Positions 12,559 through 22,748 of a DNA stretch of 64,000 nt are shown here, one piece after another; position 1 is the first letter of the stretch; every line of letters begins with the position of its first letter. Location of the stretch: the NCBI GenBank assembly GCA_013350335.1, contig CM023536.1, positions 11,723,520 through 11,787,519 of the forward strand, written 5' to 3'. A model generated the notes under the pieces. That model made no database searches, was not told the DNA's origin, and was given only the letters and a program-made list of their open reading frames with translations. The translations under genes and the position numbers were made by a program. The stretch comes from Chimonanthus salicifolius. Taxonomy: Eukaryota > Streptophyta > Magnoliopsida > Laurales > Calycanthaceae.

Positions 12559-13363
12559 GGGTTTGGCCATACAATATGGCCGAACCCTATTGTCTCATTT
12601 TTCTTTTAAGTGTGTTTATGTTCCACAAAACCCATCAATGAGGTTCGGCCATACAACATGGCCAAACCTCGTTCTTTGGTTTTGACCCCCTTTGAGTACA
12701 AACTCATTGGCAACAATCTTGTAGTGACTCTGCTTCTTGTTGACGTCGATTGAATGCAGAAAAAACACTCTGAATGACTTTCGACTAAAAATTCAGCATC
12801 CCACAAGATAGGCAGAGGCTCTGGAGGAAAATCCAGAGTAAAACCTTCTAATTCAGTCGACTGAGTCATGAGATTCAGTCGACTGAAACACAACCAGATC
12901 CCATATGTGCTTGGCAAGTACGCTTTCAGTCGACTGACTTTGGGTCAGATCCTTTGTGTTTGCAAGAACATGCACTGTAAGGCCCCTCTCCTTTTGCTGG
13001 ATAGTGAGACTCCATTGTAGATAGAGTGGGTTTTTCATAATCCATCCAATCATAGTATCATCATAGCATGGGTTCAGCCATTCATTATGGCCGAACCTAT
13101 GTTCCCTTATTTTTGTTCGTTCCTCCCTCTTACAAGTTCTTAAAAAGGATTCATCAAAACCCTTAGAATGTTAGACCCATGGATTTGACCATATCATGGC
13201 CAAATCCATGATGATCTGAATTAATCTTATGGTTGTTTTGTTTCAACCCATAACCATCCTTTGGATGGATTTCCAACTCCATGGCCTTATAACATTTCTT
13301 GGCCATTCATTCCAACCAATATGGAACCCATGGGTTCTGCCACACCATGGCCGAACCTATGGT
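12559..13363. repeat. Array of five GGTTCGGCCAT / ATGGCCGAACC hairpins, copy A
   Basis: Imperfect inverted repeats lie at 12559-12587, 12641-12669, 13071-13097, 13178-13210 and 13327-13363. Each has arms of roughly 10-15 bases around a 5-7 base centre. They are dispersed rather than head to tail and lie only in LTR2. Copy B has the same five (38756-38785, 38838-38868, 39269-39297, 39375-39410, 39526-39561). Several arms match better in B, because A has C-to-T type changes in some of them. Confidence 0.8.
12854..12936. repeat. Three CAGTCGACTG palindromic decamers
   Basis: Perfect palindromes occur at 12854-12863, 12876-12885 and 12927-12936 within LTR2. In copy B the first has one mismatch and the others are intact (39075-39084, 39126-39135). 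Confidence 0.85.
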
Positions 13364-13966
13364 TTCCTTAGATTAATCCCCATTTTATTAAGTCTAGACA
13401 TACCTTCCTTCAATGAGTTGCTCCTCCTCTTTGGCTCTTCAATCTCCTTCTTTTCTTTTGGTCTTTCTCTTCTTCTTTAATTCTTCTTCTCCTTTCTTTG
13501 TTCTTCAAAGTCTTCAAGTGTATGGTGGTAGAGGTGGGAGAGAGAGGAGAGGAGTGGAGAGGAGTGGAGAGAAAATCCTTGCTCAAGAGAGGAGGGGTCG
13601 GCCAAGGGGTTTGGAGTGCCCTTTGGTTTGGGTTTTTATATTAAAGCTTTAATCTCTTCCCTCCCTCTCATAATGGCTTGGTCTAACCAAGGAGGCCCTT
13701 GGTTTCCCAAGGGTGGCTTCATGGCTTTTGAGGTGAAGACCCTTGGGTTCCCAAGTGTCTAGGTACAATGTACCTAGAGAAGATACCCCAACTTTTAATC
13801 TCCACCCTTGATCTTTCCTTAGATGAAATCCTTGCCCTTCATCTTTCCATCTTAAGCAAAACCTAATTCAAGATTTAAAATTTCAAAAGTGGTTGACCAA
13901 GTCAACCCATGCCATGGTCGACCATGCATGTGGTGACTTGGTCACCACATGGCACTTGGTGACTTG

Positions 13967-14394
13967 GTCACCACATGGCACTTGGGTCCCACTTTGGCCA
14001 TGTCACTTGGTGTGTCACCTCCACTTGTATGCAACGTCAATTCCACTTTCCACCTCACTTGATGACGTGGCATCCTTGCTTAGTTGGCTTCCATGTGATG
14101 ACATGAATGCCACATGGCAATGCCACATCACCCACATGCCACCTCACTTGATGAGGTGGACCATGGCATGGGTTGACTTGGTCACCACATGGCACTTGGG
14201 TCCCACTTTGGCCATGTCACTTGGTGTGTCACCTCCACTTGTATGCAACGTCAATTCCACTTTCCACCTCACTTGATGACGTGGCATCCTTGCTTAGTTG
14301 GCTTCTATGTGATGATATGAATGCCACATGGCAATGCCACATCACCCACATGCCACCTCACTTGATGAGGTGGACTTTAGCATTAAATGCACTA
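13967..14394 (+). repeat. 214-bp tandem duplication inside LTR2, copy A only
   Basis: The block with 'tcacttggtgtgtcacctcc' at 14003 recurs at 14217, a 214-base period, with about 26 further duplicated bases just upstream ('ggtgacttggtcaccacat'). Copy B has a single unit (40130-40325), so the expansion occurred in A or was lost in B. The unit is rich in CCACATGGCA and GATGACGTGG motifs. Open frames across it are not coding. Confidence 0.85.
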
Positions 14395-14704
14395 ACTTAT
14401 CCAATTTCAACTAACTTAACTAAATTTACCCAATTATTTTCAAACTTCCATATATCATTTTATTTCATTCTTTTAATTCCATTATCCCCTCTTGTTATGT
14501 ATTTTATGTATGATGATCTAATTCACCAATTATTTCTTTAAATCAAGATCACCCATGACCCATTGGGTCTTAATTGGGTAATTGATCTATTTCCTTGCCC
14601 ATCTAATGTCCATCTCAACTTTTTAATTTCAAATTCAATTAAATTGTAATCCAAGTGGGCCCATCCAATAAATTTATAAGCTAAGGAAAATTTGGGGTGT
14701 TACA

Positions 14705-16400
14705 GGGCCTGCTGGATTCCTGGCCGCCTTGGCGGTGAGGATTCCGCTTGTCAGCCTAGTGGATTCTAGGTTGGACATCAGTCCCACATTGAAAGAGTAA
14801 CTGTCCAGAGTTCCAGTTAAATGGTAGAGCTCCCCCCGCCCTAGACATGATGCTTTTTCATGTGTTGAAAAACAAAGTCGTGAGCCCGACTTGGATGGGT
14901 TCCCGGCCTTCAAAGCGGACAATATCATGCCTCGGGGTTGGTTCTACATTGAGTGGTATCAGGGTCTAGATCAAACCGTTCCTGAACTAAAGCTAGCCTT
15001 TCTTCATTGTGAACGGGTGAGATATTCATCATCAAACGGATGAGATATCCTTCATCAATTGGTATTCAAAGCCTCAATTGGACGTTACTAAAAAGACAAA
15101 AAAAAAAAGGGTGGATCTCAGATCTAATGGCCACTTCCTACAGTTCGATGCCCACGTGTAGTGCCTTGGGAAATCAAATCATCACCCAAGCTGAGTTTAA
15201 TGAAGTCAAACAAAGCATACAAGACTTGAAAGCAGTGGTGGCACAACTCACCATGGATCTCAACCCACGCAGCTCATATGATCGATATGTTTCACACAGG
15301 AATGACTACGACGGCCATTGAGTTGCGAAACCTTACATGTCCTACACTCGACTCACCTATTATGATGACTCGAGTGATGATAAGGTGGAAGACATCCTAG
15401 TGTGACATTTGTGGAGACGCAATCATCGCAAGATGGCTGATCATCATCAAGATTACAGTAGGAAGGTGGACCCCTCCATCTTTCAACGGTCAGTTGTCGT
15501 GCACTCGCGACCCTCCAACAAAATGTGATCGAAGTCCACCAGTGCCTGAGAAAGAATACTCATCCTTCCTAGTCACCGACAGACGAGATCTCGACGTTGG
15601 TCGTACAGGAGTGACCTCGGGATTCTTGTGTTTCTCAGGATTTGTGCTTGTTTCCTCAGGACGTGTGCTTGTTTCTTCAGGTTTGTGCTAGTTTTGTCAA
15701 GATCTGTGCCTATCTCTGAGAACGTGTCATGTCAACAAGTGCAACCTGTGCAAGCACCACAACCAGTGCCAGTGTTGGAGAACGAGTCAGCTGCATTTCC
15801 GGCACTATTGAAGATGCAACCGGCAAAGGATGAGCCACCATTAGTGTTGCAATTGCCACAGGTGTCACAAGCATCGCAAAAGAAAGAGACATTCTTCCTA
15901 GTCCACAAGTTGGCAAAGATTGAGCCATCATTGGCATTGCAACCGCCACAAGCACCACAAGCACTACATGCATTATAGACATCACAGAAGAAGGACTTCA
16001 TCAAGAGTGACCCTTGTTTGCTCTCTTGATGTCAAGCCACCTCTCATTGTTGTTCAAGACGTCTTGCATAGTGTTTCTCCTGCTGTCGTTGTGGAACACC
16101 ACTTGCCTATTGAAATCACAAACGACAAGGTTCACTGTGAATTGCTGACTAGTATGTGTGATGTGCTTGAACCATCAAGAAACAAGAAAAAAACCATCAA
16201 ATATCGAAGGTTCTCGCATTGGATACGAACTCGAGGACGAGTTCCTTTTCAACCACGGGGGACTGATGTAGGAAAACATGCGGTTGACCCAACCCAACCG
16301 ACCCAAAATCGAATAAACCTGGTTATTTTATGTCTTAAGTCAAAAAAGAAAGTAAAAAGGGACCAGCTTTGGTAGGCCAAACTGCCTGAAGTCCTAAATG
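14705..16400 (+). mobile_element. Degenerate gypsy-type retroelement: LTR end, primer-binding site, gag- and pol-like remnants, copy A
   Basis: Positions 14705-14948 resemble the reverse complement of a TRIM LTR (caaagcggacaatat at 14911, end TTCTACA) and are followed by TGGTATCAGGGTC at 14954, a degraded tRNA-Met primer-binding site. A short frame at 15127-15321 (starts MATSYSSMPT, contains QAEFNEVKQSIQDLKAVVAQ) looks like a truncated gag N-terminus. Positions 16190-16290 encode RFSHWIRTRG...FQPRGTDVGK, which resembles the 'SRTSSFQ..G.DV' C-terminal tail of plant gypsy polyproteins. Protease, reverse transcriptase, RNase H and integrase are absent. The gag and pol assignments rest on pattern memory and are tentative. 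Confidence 0.6.
14954..14966 (+). promoter_or_regulatory. Degraded tRNA-Met primer-binding site
   Basis: TGGTATCAGGGTC follows the LTR end TTCTACA after five bases. It differs from TGGTATCAGAGC at one position. Copy B has the same sequence at 40901-40913. Confidence 0.7.
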
Positions 16401-18102
16401 GATGTATTCTAGCTTCGGAGATCAAATCACTCTCTAATGATGAATCTTGAGTTGTCCCACCGCCAAGAAAAAAATGGTACCTCTCTTATTAGTGACTATT
16501 TGATCTTTGTTTGGTGAAAACATCTGATGTTTTAGTATTAGTCATCATCTAATGTGAAAAAAGATAAAAGGAAGCATGTAATAGAGATGTATATGTTACA
16601 ATGATAAATGTGTGTTATCTGAAACCTGAAGGTTGCAAAGTATGGGTCCCATAATGTTATCTAGTTATCTGTCAATTTTTTATTGATCTGATCATGCCTT
16701 TGTAATGATATGAATTAGGAATATTGAAATTTAGGTACCTTTTAGTTTTGGGTTCATTTGGTATCCCAACTTATTGAATTTTAGAAGTTCAAAGCATTGC
16801 CCTTTATAGGGCCTAATATCAATAGTTGATGATTGGATAGGTACCAAAGTTGGCAAGCACCTAGCTTCAAAGATGTTGAAGTTATCTAGCTCATCTAGTG
16901 TATCAAAAGGTAGGCCCACCTTTGACCTAGGCCATAAAAATTCTTAATGTCCAAGCACACAAGAAATCGCCGTACGATTGTTTACAAATAAACATTGAAA
17001 AGAAAAACAGCCCTAGTTTGAAGAATTGGGTGGTTGCAAGTAGCAGCAAACTAAAAGGGTGAAGAATAAAGATTTGGGTTAATGTAGTATGAATTGACAT
17101 ACTAAATTTTGGAGTTGTGCAGAGAAAGATCTAGTTAGGGTTGAGTGGATAAGTAGAACTGAGAAAGATGGGGAATGAGTTTAATAATTGTAAGGCATCA
17201 TGGAGCAAATAACTGGGACAGGACATTAGCTAAATGTTGTGGCCATCTAGATGAACTGTTCTTGGACCTTTGGAACTTTATTTTTTCTTTTCAAAAGTTA
17301 AGCAGTGTGTCTCTCTTGCTAGACTTTCATAGTTGTACAAGTGAATACTTACCAACATGTCAAAGGTTGACACAAGTAGTGATATTTATTGTACTTCCAT
17401 TGCCATCAGACTCTGCCTTTCTTGTAAAGGGTGTCATGACACTTTCTTCAGTTAATAAGTAAATTAATCCTGGCACAAGTGTGTGATAGCACAATGTTTG
17501 GCAACTAAAGAAAATTTAGACTAATGGGACAAGACCAGCCTATCACCTTCAAGGTTTAATTCTGAAGTAGGCCTTTCATTGACTTTCCACACCACCCAGC
17601 TAAGGCAGGATTGACTACTAGACTTGGAAAATTTGTTTTCTTGAAATAGAGGTGACTGGCATTTTTTTGTTGCAATTATGGGTCAAAAGCAAAGCAGCAG
17701 TGAAGGATTCTATATATCTTCTCTCTCTTTATCTTGTTTCTCTTGGTTCTCATCCTCTTTCTACTTCCAGAAGGTAAGTGGCCAATTCCATGCATTTCTT
17801 ACATACAAACTAATTATGTAATCTGCAATTTAAATTTGGGGCCTTGATCTACAACCATTTAACGAGGGTCCACGAAGTTACAGCCATACAGTCCACTGCT
17901 ACCTGTCACCAGAGGACAACCACCAAAGTCACCAATTCACAATTAATGATCTTTCTTCCATCTGTTATAACTTTTCTACACAATCTTGTTTACCAGTTAT
18001 TTGTTGTTTATAAGTTGTGGGTGATGATCTAATAAGTTATGCTGCTTGAGAGAGACAACAATTGATTAACTTTTAATTCCTTCTTTAAAACATTTCTATA
18101 CA
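16401..18102. other. Spacer, copy A, no recognised gene
   Basis: Positions 16401-17160 are unique to copy A in this window and show no recognisable gene or LTR end. Positions 17160-18102 are shared with copy B (41045-41988) and are distantly related to 1741-2880 of the same unit. An open frame at 17175-17462 is of no known family. Confidence 0.6.
18098..18102 (+). repeat. Target-site duplication ATACA of TRIM 2, copy A
   Basis: The pentamer ataca precedes the element and recurs at 18593-18597. Copy B has ataca at 41984-41988 and 42478-42482. The paralogous site at 2868-2875 ('tctatacatgaaatgatg') lacks the element and shows the pre-insertion state. Confidence 0.85.
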
Positions 18103-18592
18103 TGTAACGACCCGTCCCGCTAGCACAATATTGTCCGCTTTGGGCCTACACAAGGACCAGCACGGCTTTGCTTTGGCAAGCCAACCCACTGTTACTCCCA
18201 AAAGGCCTTGTGCTAGAAGGAGGAAGGTCACTACTTATATACCATGGAACTTCCAATGCCACTAGCAATGTGGGACTTTTTTGGGGCAGGGTATTACAAT
18301 CTACCCCGCTTAAAGCCAGAGCCGTCCTCGGCTCTACACACACAACAACCAAGCCCACGCCCTCAGGCAGAGAGTTGAATCATGCTCTGATACCATTTGT
18401 AACGAGCCATCCCGCTAGCACAATATTGTCCGCTTTGTGCCTACACACGGACCCACACGGTTTTGCTTTGGCGAGCCAACCCACTGTTGCTCCCAAAAGG
18501 CCTTGTGCTAGAAGGAGGAAGGCCACTACTTATATACCATGGAACTTCCAATGCCACTAGCAATGTGGGACTTTTTGGGGCAGTGTATTACA
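18103..18592 (-). mobile_element. TRIM element 2, copy A (two about 195-bp LTRs)
   Basis: Direct repeats 18103-18298 and 18398-18592 run from TGTAACGA(C/G)CC(A/G)TCCCGC to GTATTACA. The centre of about 100 bp contains gctctgatacca (18384-18395), the reverse complement of the tRNA-Met primer-binding site, so the element lies on the minus strand. The perfect target duplication ATACA confirms both ends. It shares with TRIM 1 the core attgtccgctttg, so the two belong to related families. It is non-coding. Confidence 0.92.
18384..18395 (-). promoter_or_regulatory. tRNA-Met primer-binding site of TRIM 2
   Basis: The minus strand reads TGGTATCAGAGC, two bases inside the LTR at 18398-18592. Confidence 0.85.
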
Positions 18593-18597
18593 ATACA

Positions 18598-19391
18598 CGA
18601 AATGATGTATAGTAGAGGACAGTAGAATCATGTTTGCAACATTTTGGAAGTTTTTCTCTTCCTTAGTTTACAATCTTAGTTTAATGGCAATGTAAGCAGA
18701 GGAATCACAATTACCAAGGTTAATTAGTACAAAATCATTTATTTTAAGTATCACATATCCATGTGATGACCCTTTAATTTCAATAGAAATTCATAGGGTT
18801 GTAGTTTGTCCTAGTTAGCCCAAAAGCCCACAATTTTTTTCCATGTTTGGGTTGAGCCCACATGCCCGAGTTCATGTGGGTCTTTAAGCCTGTTGATTGA
18901 ATGAATGTCAACCTTGTATCTCTTAGCCTAGACAAATGAAAAGGCACTTGGAGTGGCCAACTGCAGGCTGAATTGAGCAATGATCACTTAATCACCCCTA
19001 AGCATGAGTGTTCTTGTTGCTTTCTCCTCTTACTTAAAGGTGATGAGCATCACCTTGCATAGGATCAATTAAATGAAAAAGAAAAGGTGACTAGCTCTCG
19101 AACTGAATGAAAACCAATGAGTTTTATATGAGTTCAAGGGATTAATAATTGTGAGGAAAATTTGAAGGCTGTTCCATTTACTCGATCGATAATTAAAGGG
19201 GTTAAATCAGTAATGAAGTGAGAAGGACAGTTCAAGAATTTTACTTGTTAAGGGCAACCAGATGATCTGCATATGGTCAGATATAGCTAAAATGACTGAT
19301 CATATTATGTCTAATAGAATCATTTAAATCTAAAATCAAATTAGTATGGTTAAAAACCCTTTTCATGTTTAACTGTTTGGAAGCATAGGGT
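18598..19391. other. Spacer, copy A, no recognised gene
   Basis: This is shared with copy B (42483-43276) and distantly with 2870-3490 of the same unit. No gene is visible. Confidence 0.6.
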
Positions 19392-19396
19392 CGATC
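19392..19396 (+). other. Empty insertion site CGATC for the copy-B solo LTR
   Basis: The sequence 'agggtcgatccatgtgatg' is uninterrupted here. In copy B the CGATC pentamer is duplicated around the solo LTR at 43282-46561. This is the pre-insertion allele and shows that the LTR entered copy B after the unit duplication. Copy C also lacks it here ('agggtcaatccatgtg', 62211). Confidence 0.95.
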
Positions 19397-20690
19397 CATG
19401 TGATGTGAGGGAAGAGTTTTTCCCACGAGGTTTTGGATTCCTCACTTTCTCTTAATTTCTTTTTTTCTTTTCTTCATTTTTCTCCTTTATTTTTCTCGCT
19501 CATCTCCCATTAAAGTTGATCCGTATATATAAGAAAAAATACAATGGCTAGAACACAATGGATCAATCTACGCTCATCGACATGTCGAGGAGCGGAGGGT
19601 TAGTTTTTAACAGGTCGAAAACTCACGGAAGACAGCGTGTATAAAATTTGATGGCCTCGACCTATTGAACATTTTCGATAGGTCGAAAAAAGATTTTTCA
19701 ATAGATAAACTTCGACAAGTCGATCCCGAGAGCGACAATACGACCATAAAAATAACCACGCCTCTTGACCAGTCAATCACGGTCGACTACCGATGGCACC
19801 AAAACTCAAAAACACGAGTAATAAGATAAGATGTTACACTTGTCGAACATGGTTCGACTGGTTGAAGACAAAATCTTACTTTATTCGTAAGCTTTAGATT
19901 TTTTGGCATTTCAACATGTGGGTTTCATAATTGGGCCTAAATTAATTTTAACCAATAGATTATGAACCCAACCTAAGGTCATTAGGGTCTAGTTTGCCTG
20001 GTTGGTTGCCACAACAGCACATATCTTCATAGTCTTCAAGAGATCCTCCAATACGAACATCCAAGGCAAGGTCTTAGACATGTTCACGGAATTGACAATG
20101 AGGAGACACGGATAAACCAGGGTTCTAAAAAAAAGAAAAACACTCATCCATATTCTATGATTTTAGGCGCACCAAATATGAAAATTAAGTATTTGTTGGA
20201 CTTTTTCAAAATGCAAAATTTATTGTAGGATACATATAATTAAGCTAAAATGTCCATTTTAACCAATATTTCGAGTCATTTAGAAATTTCAATCCAAATT
20301 TTTATTTTCAAATAAAAGATTAGTAAAACCATCATTATATTCATCTAAGTTATTTATCCCATCAATTTGAGGTTGCATTTATATTTGGATTAAAAAATTA
20401 TCTCCGTAGGACTGTGACATTGAACCCTTACTAGCATATTATAAGTTCTTAAATAAAAATAATATATTGACTAAAATGGATAATATAATATTTTAATCCC
20501 AACACTAGAATGGAACTTATTAAAAATATGTTCTATTTCTTATAATTGGTGTAAACAATTTCTATTATAGTTTGACATGCTTGCTGGACCCAATAGCAAG
20601 CCAAGTAGTGTTGTATTCAAATTTTGTCCATCAGATTAGAGATTTTTCTTTTATATATTTCTACTAATAATTAGATTAGAATTTTTATTT
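19397..20690. other. TCGAC-palindrome region upstream of the kinase site, copy A
   Basis: This is probable old retroelement sequence. A TATA-like tatatataa lies at 19524-19532. Inverted TCGAC/GTCGA half-sites then follow at 19578-19590 (tcgacatgtcga), 19610, 19660-19690, 19730, 19785 and 19848-19865. From 19900 to 20690 the sequence is AT-rich with nothing recognisable. The first part is shared with copy B (46567-47050) and copy C (62217-62570). Confidence 0.55.
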
Positions 20691-20691
20691 T

Positions 20692-20760
20692 GACAATCCG
20701 ACCTTACCTCATTGTGATATTGTCCATTTTGGGCCCTATCACTTTCAAATAAAAAAAAAA
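20692..20760 (+). mobile_element. Truncated TRIM-LTR fragment, copy A
   Basis: The run 'gacaatccgaccttacc...attgtccattttgggcc' is a decayed copy of the TRIM LTR start (tgtaacgacccgacc...attgtccgctttgggcc). In copy B (47877-47935) it is closer to the consensus. No partner LTR is present. Confidence 0.5.
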
Positions 20761-20903
20761 TTGATATTTAATGATGATGATGATAGGATATGTTCTGCAG
20801 AACGGTGAAGGTGAAAAACATGGATTTTTTTTCCCACTTTAGCATCCCCTACTTCCATCTTTTATAATTCTTGGTGGTTTTTAGTCATCAACGTGAATAT
20901 TGC

Positions 20904-20908
20904 ATGGA
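20904..20908 (+). other. Deletion junction removing the kinase promoter and catalytic domain
   Basis: Copy A reads 'attgc|atg|gacggcagag'. Copy B has 'attgcatgctgg' at 48084-48095 and 'acagatggacggc' at 50392-50404. The junction falls in the shared ATG, so about 2308 bases (48091-50398 in B coordinates) are missing in A with 3-bp microhomology. Confidence 0.9.
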
Positions 20909-21114
20909 CGGCAGAGAGGCTTCTGGAACACCCATTTTTGGAAGAAAGGGAGGAGCTGACTCAATTATTTGATCTACACCATCTTCGGTACTACTCTTAC
21001 ATGCCAAATCTTCTTGACTACTCGGCAAAAAGACAGAGGCTGAGTGTAGGGAAATGTCATTCCAATTTCACTACCAACGAGTACCCTGATTTTATCCCAT
21101 TAGCTCTACATTGA
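20908..21114 (+). pseudogene. 3' remnant of MAPKKK gene, copy A
   Basis: This is what remains of the kinase after the copy-A deletion. It encodes about 69 residues beginning WTAERLLEHPF, equivalent to residues W294-H362 of the long frame in copy B. It therefore retains only the end of subdomain XI and the C-terminal tail with the motif SAKRQRLSVGKC and the identical end DFIPLALH. The glycine loop, catalytic lysine, HCD motif and DFG are all absent, as is the promoter. An ATG at 20893 opens a short frame only by accident of the junction. Small substitutions versus copy B (for example YY for YF, DY for DH) show the two tails are diverging. It should have no kinase activity. Confidence 0.9.
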
Positions 21115-21614
21115 CTGGTAAGGGTCATTCCATGGTGCAGTCAATGGAAATGGGGATGAGACAACACCATGTTGACAATTCTCTGAATCAGTTGAAGGTC
21201 TGGAAATCTTACAAGCTTGAGAACTTCAATCCATCTTTTTCATTTTTCATACTCTTGGGTAATACATTCATTGTAATGTGAGATGAAAATTCTGAATTTT
21301 GATTCTTTAGTCCACTCTCTGAGACTTATGTAATACATTACATCGTATATATATGAAATCAAATATCTTTCAGCCCATTCCTCACATTCTTTTATCTGAT
21401 GGTGAGTGCATTGCGAAAATTTGACATTGATTTATATGAACAGTAGTAACCTTCTGAATTTTGCAGTGCTTTCAGAACTTGTATTATCCACTTGTGTTTA
21501 CAAAGATGTATTTCAAGAGTCTGTCCTGTACCCATGTTTATGGGCATGATTGTACTTTGTCCATGGTCTATGTTAAATGGCCAATCACTAATATCATAAT
21601 TCAGAAAATTTATT

Positions 21615-21660
<46 letters not shown>

Positions 21661-22748
21661 AAAGCAATGATCCTATAGTTGTTCTATCTTCAAACTCAGT
21701 GAGATGTGAAAATCAATTGTCTCTATTGGATTTAGGACTTGTGAATATAATCTCAGTATTAACAATCGCCACAGATATAAAAATTCTGTACATAAATAAT
21801 TTATTACATGGGAGTCAGACCCATTTAACTGTTAAGAGGAAGAGTACTGTTGAGACGCATGTGCCTAGCCTGTTTGGCATAGGATTTAGACTTTGAGAAT
21901 AGAAATCAAGAGTATGCATGGTATGAACTGTCTAAATGGAAACCAAGATTTTGCTGATTCGTCTTCTTCGTGATGAGTACATTCTGTTAATAAGGTGAAA
22001 TGCATTTTCCGTTTTCTTAACCATTCAATCTTCAGTTTTTTTTTCCATTAAGAACGAAACATTCCGGCTGCAGCCATTTGTTCTTCTGTTCAAATCTAGT
22101 CCTCTCTCAGTCAGGCTTAAAATTGAAAAACTCCAAGGGAACTGGCTTCAGCTAGTTTCATTAGCATTACTAGACAGATGGACATGAGTAGTTGACCTAT
22201 TTGGTTATTCCTTTTTTCTCCTCTATCTAGTGGGTACTCCCTTCCTCTTTTCGGGCTTTATTGAGGGGTAGGGTTTGGGTCCTCCTTGAAAAAAGGTCAA
22301 AAACTATGGGAATTGGTACCCTTGGCATTAGTGTGTTTTGTTTAGGGAGATTGCAGTTGGAATATTTTCGAATGTAGGATAGCTTCTAGTGGTAGCATGA
22401 TTCAGAAAATTTAACTGCATACTATGTAGTGGGCTTTGGCATTGAAGGCATTTACAGGCCTCCAAGAGAGTTACATAAGGAGAAATGGGGGTCAATTAGC
22501 CTGATTGCTTTTGGTAGCTATATTTGTCACTTGAGTTTTTGTTTAGTTGAAATAAAATCTTTTGTTCTCTCTAAAATATTGTAACCCTTTGTGCGTGTGC
22601 GTGTGCGCGCTCACGCTTGCATGCCTGTATTTGTGTGTGAATTTGCTAAATTAGATTTAGGCAGGTTTGTTAGATTGATTACTGACAAGATCCAGTTTTA
22701 CTGAAAACTACTTTTCTTTTCCCTGTTCTGAATTATGCTGACATCATC
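21115..22748. other. Kinase 3' flank and spacer, copy A
   Basis: Sequence follows copy B downstream of the kinase (50607-52425), with a small deletion after the AT microsatellite at 21619-21658. No other gene is seen. A GT/GC-rich alternating tract lies at 22590-22645 (gtgcgtgtgcgtgtgcgcgc). Confidence 0.7.
21619..21658. repeat. AT microsatellite, copy A kinase 3' flank
   Basis: This is about 20 AT units. Copy B has only about five units at 51160-51169 and retains flanking bases that A has lost. Confidence 0.95.

Larger units (their letters stand above)
11148..14704 (+). mobile_element. Solo LTR of a gypsy-type retrotransposon (LTR2), copy A
   Basis: The LTR runs from TGTAACAGCCCGCCC to GGGGTGTTACA, is flanked by perfect GGGCC duplications, and has no internal domain, so it is a solo LTR left by recombination. 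It contains five hairpin-forming units of the type GGTTCGGCCAT...ATGGCCGAACC (12559-13363), three CAGTCGACTG decamers (12854, 12876, 12927) and a 214-bp tandem duplication near its 3' end. It is inserted into an older retroelement that continues at 14705. Copy B has the same insertion with the same target duplication, so it predates the unit duplication. Confidence 0.9.

Noticed and set aside
13893..14541. Frames of 122-127 residues over the 214-bp repeat
   Set aside because: They result from a repeat without stops in one frame, inside a solo LTR.
15628..16004. Glutamine/proline-rich plus-strand frame and cysteine/glycine-rich minus-strand shadow
   Set aside because: These are part of a degraded retroelement; the repeated CACAA/GCA codons give complementary low-complexity frames, not a secreted cysteine-rich peptide.
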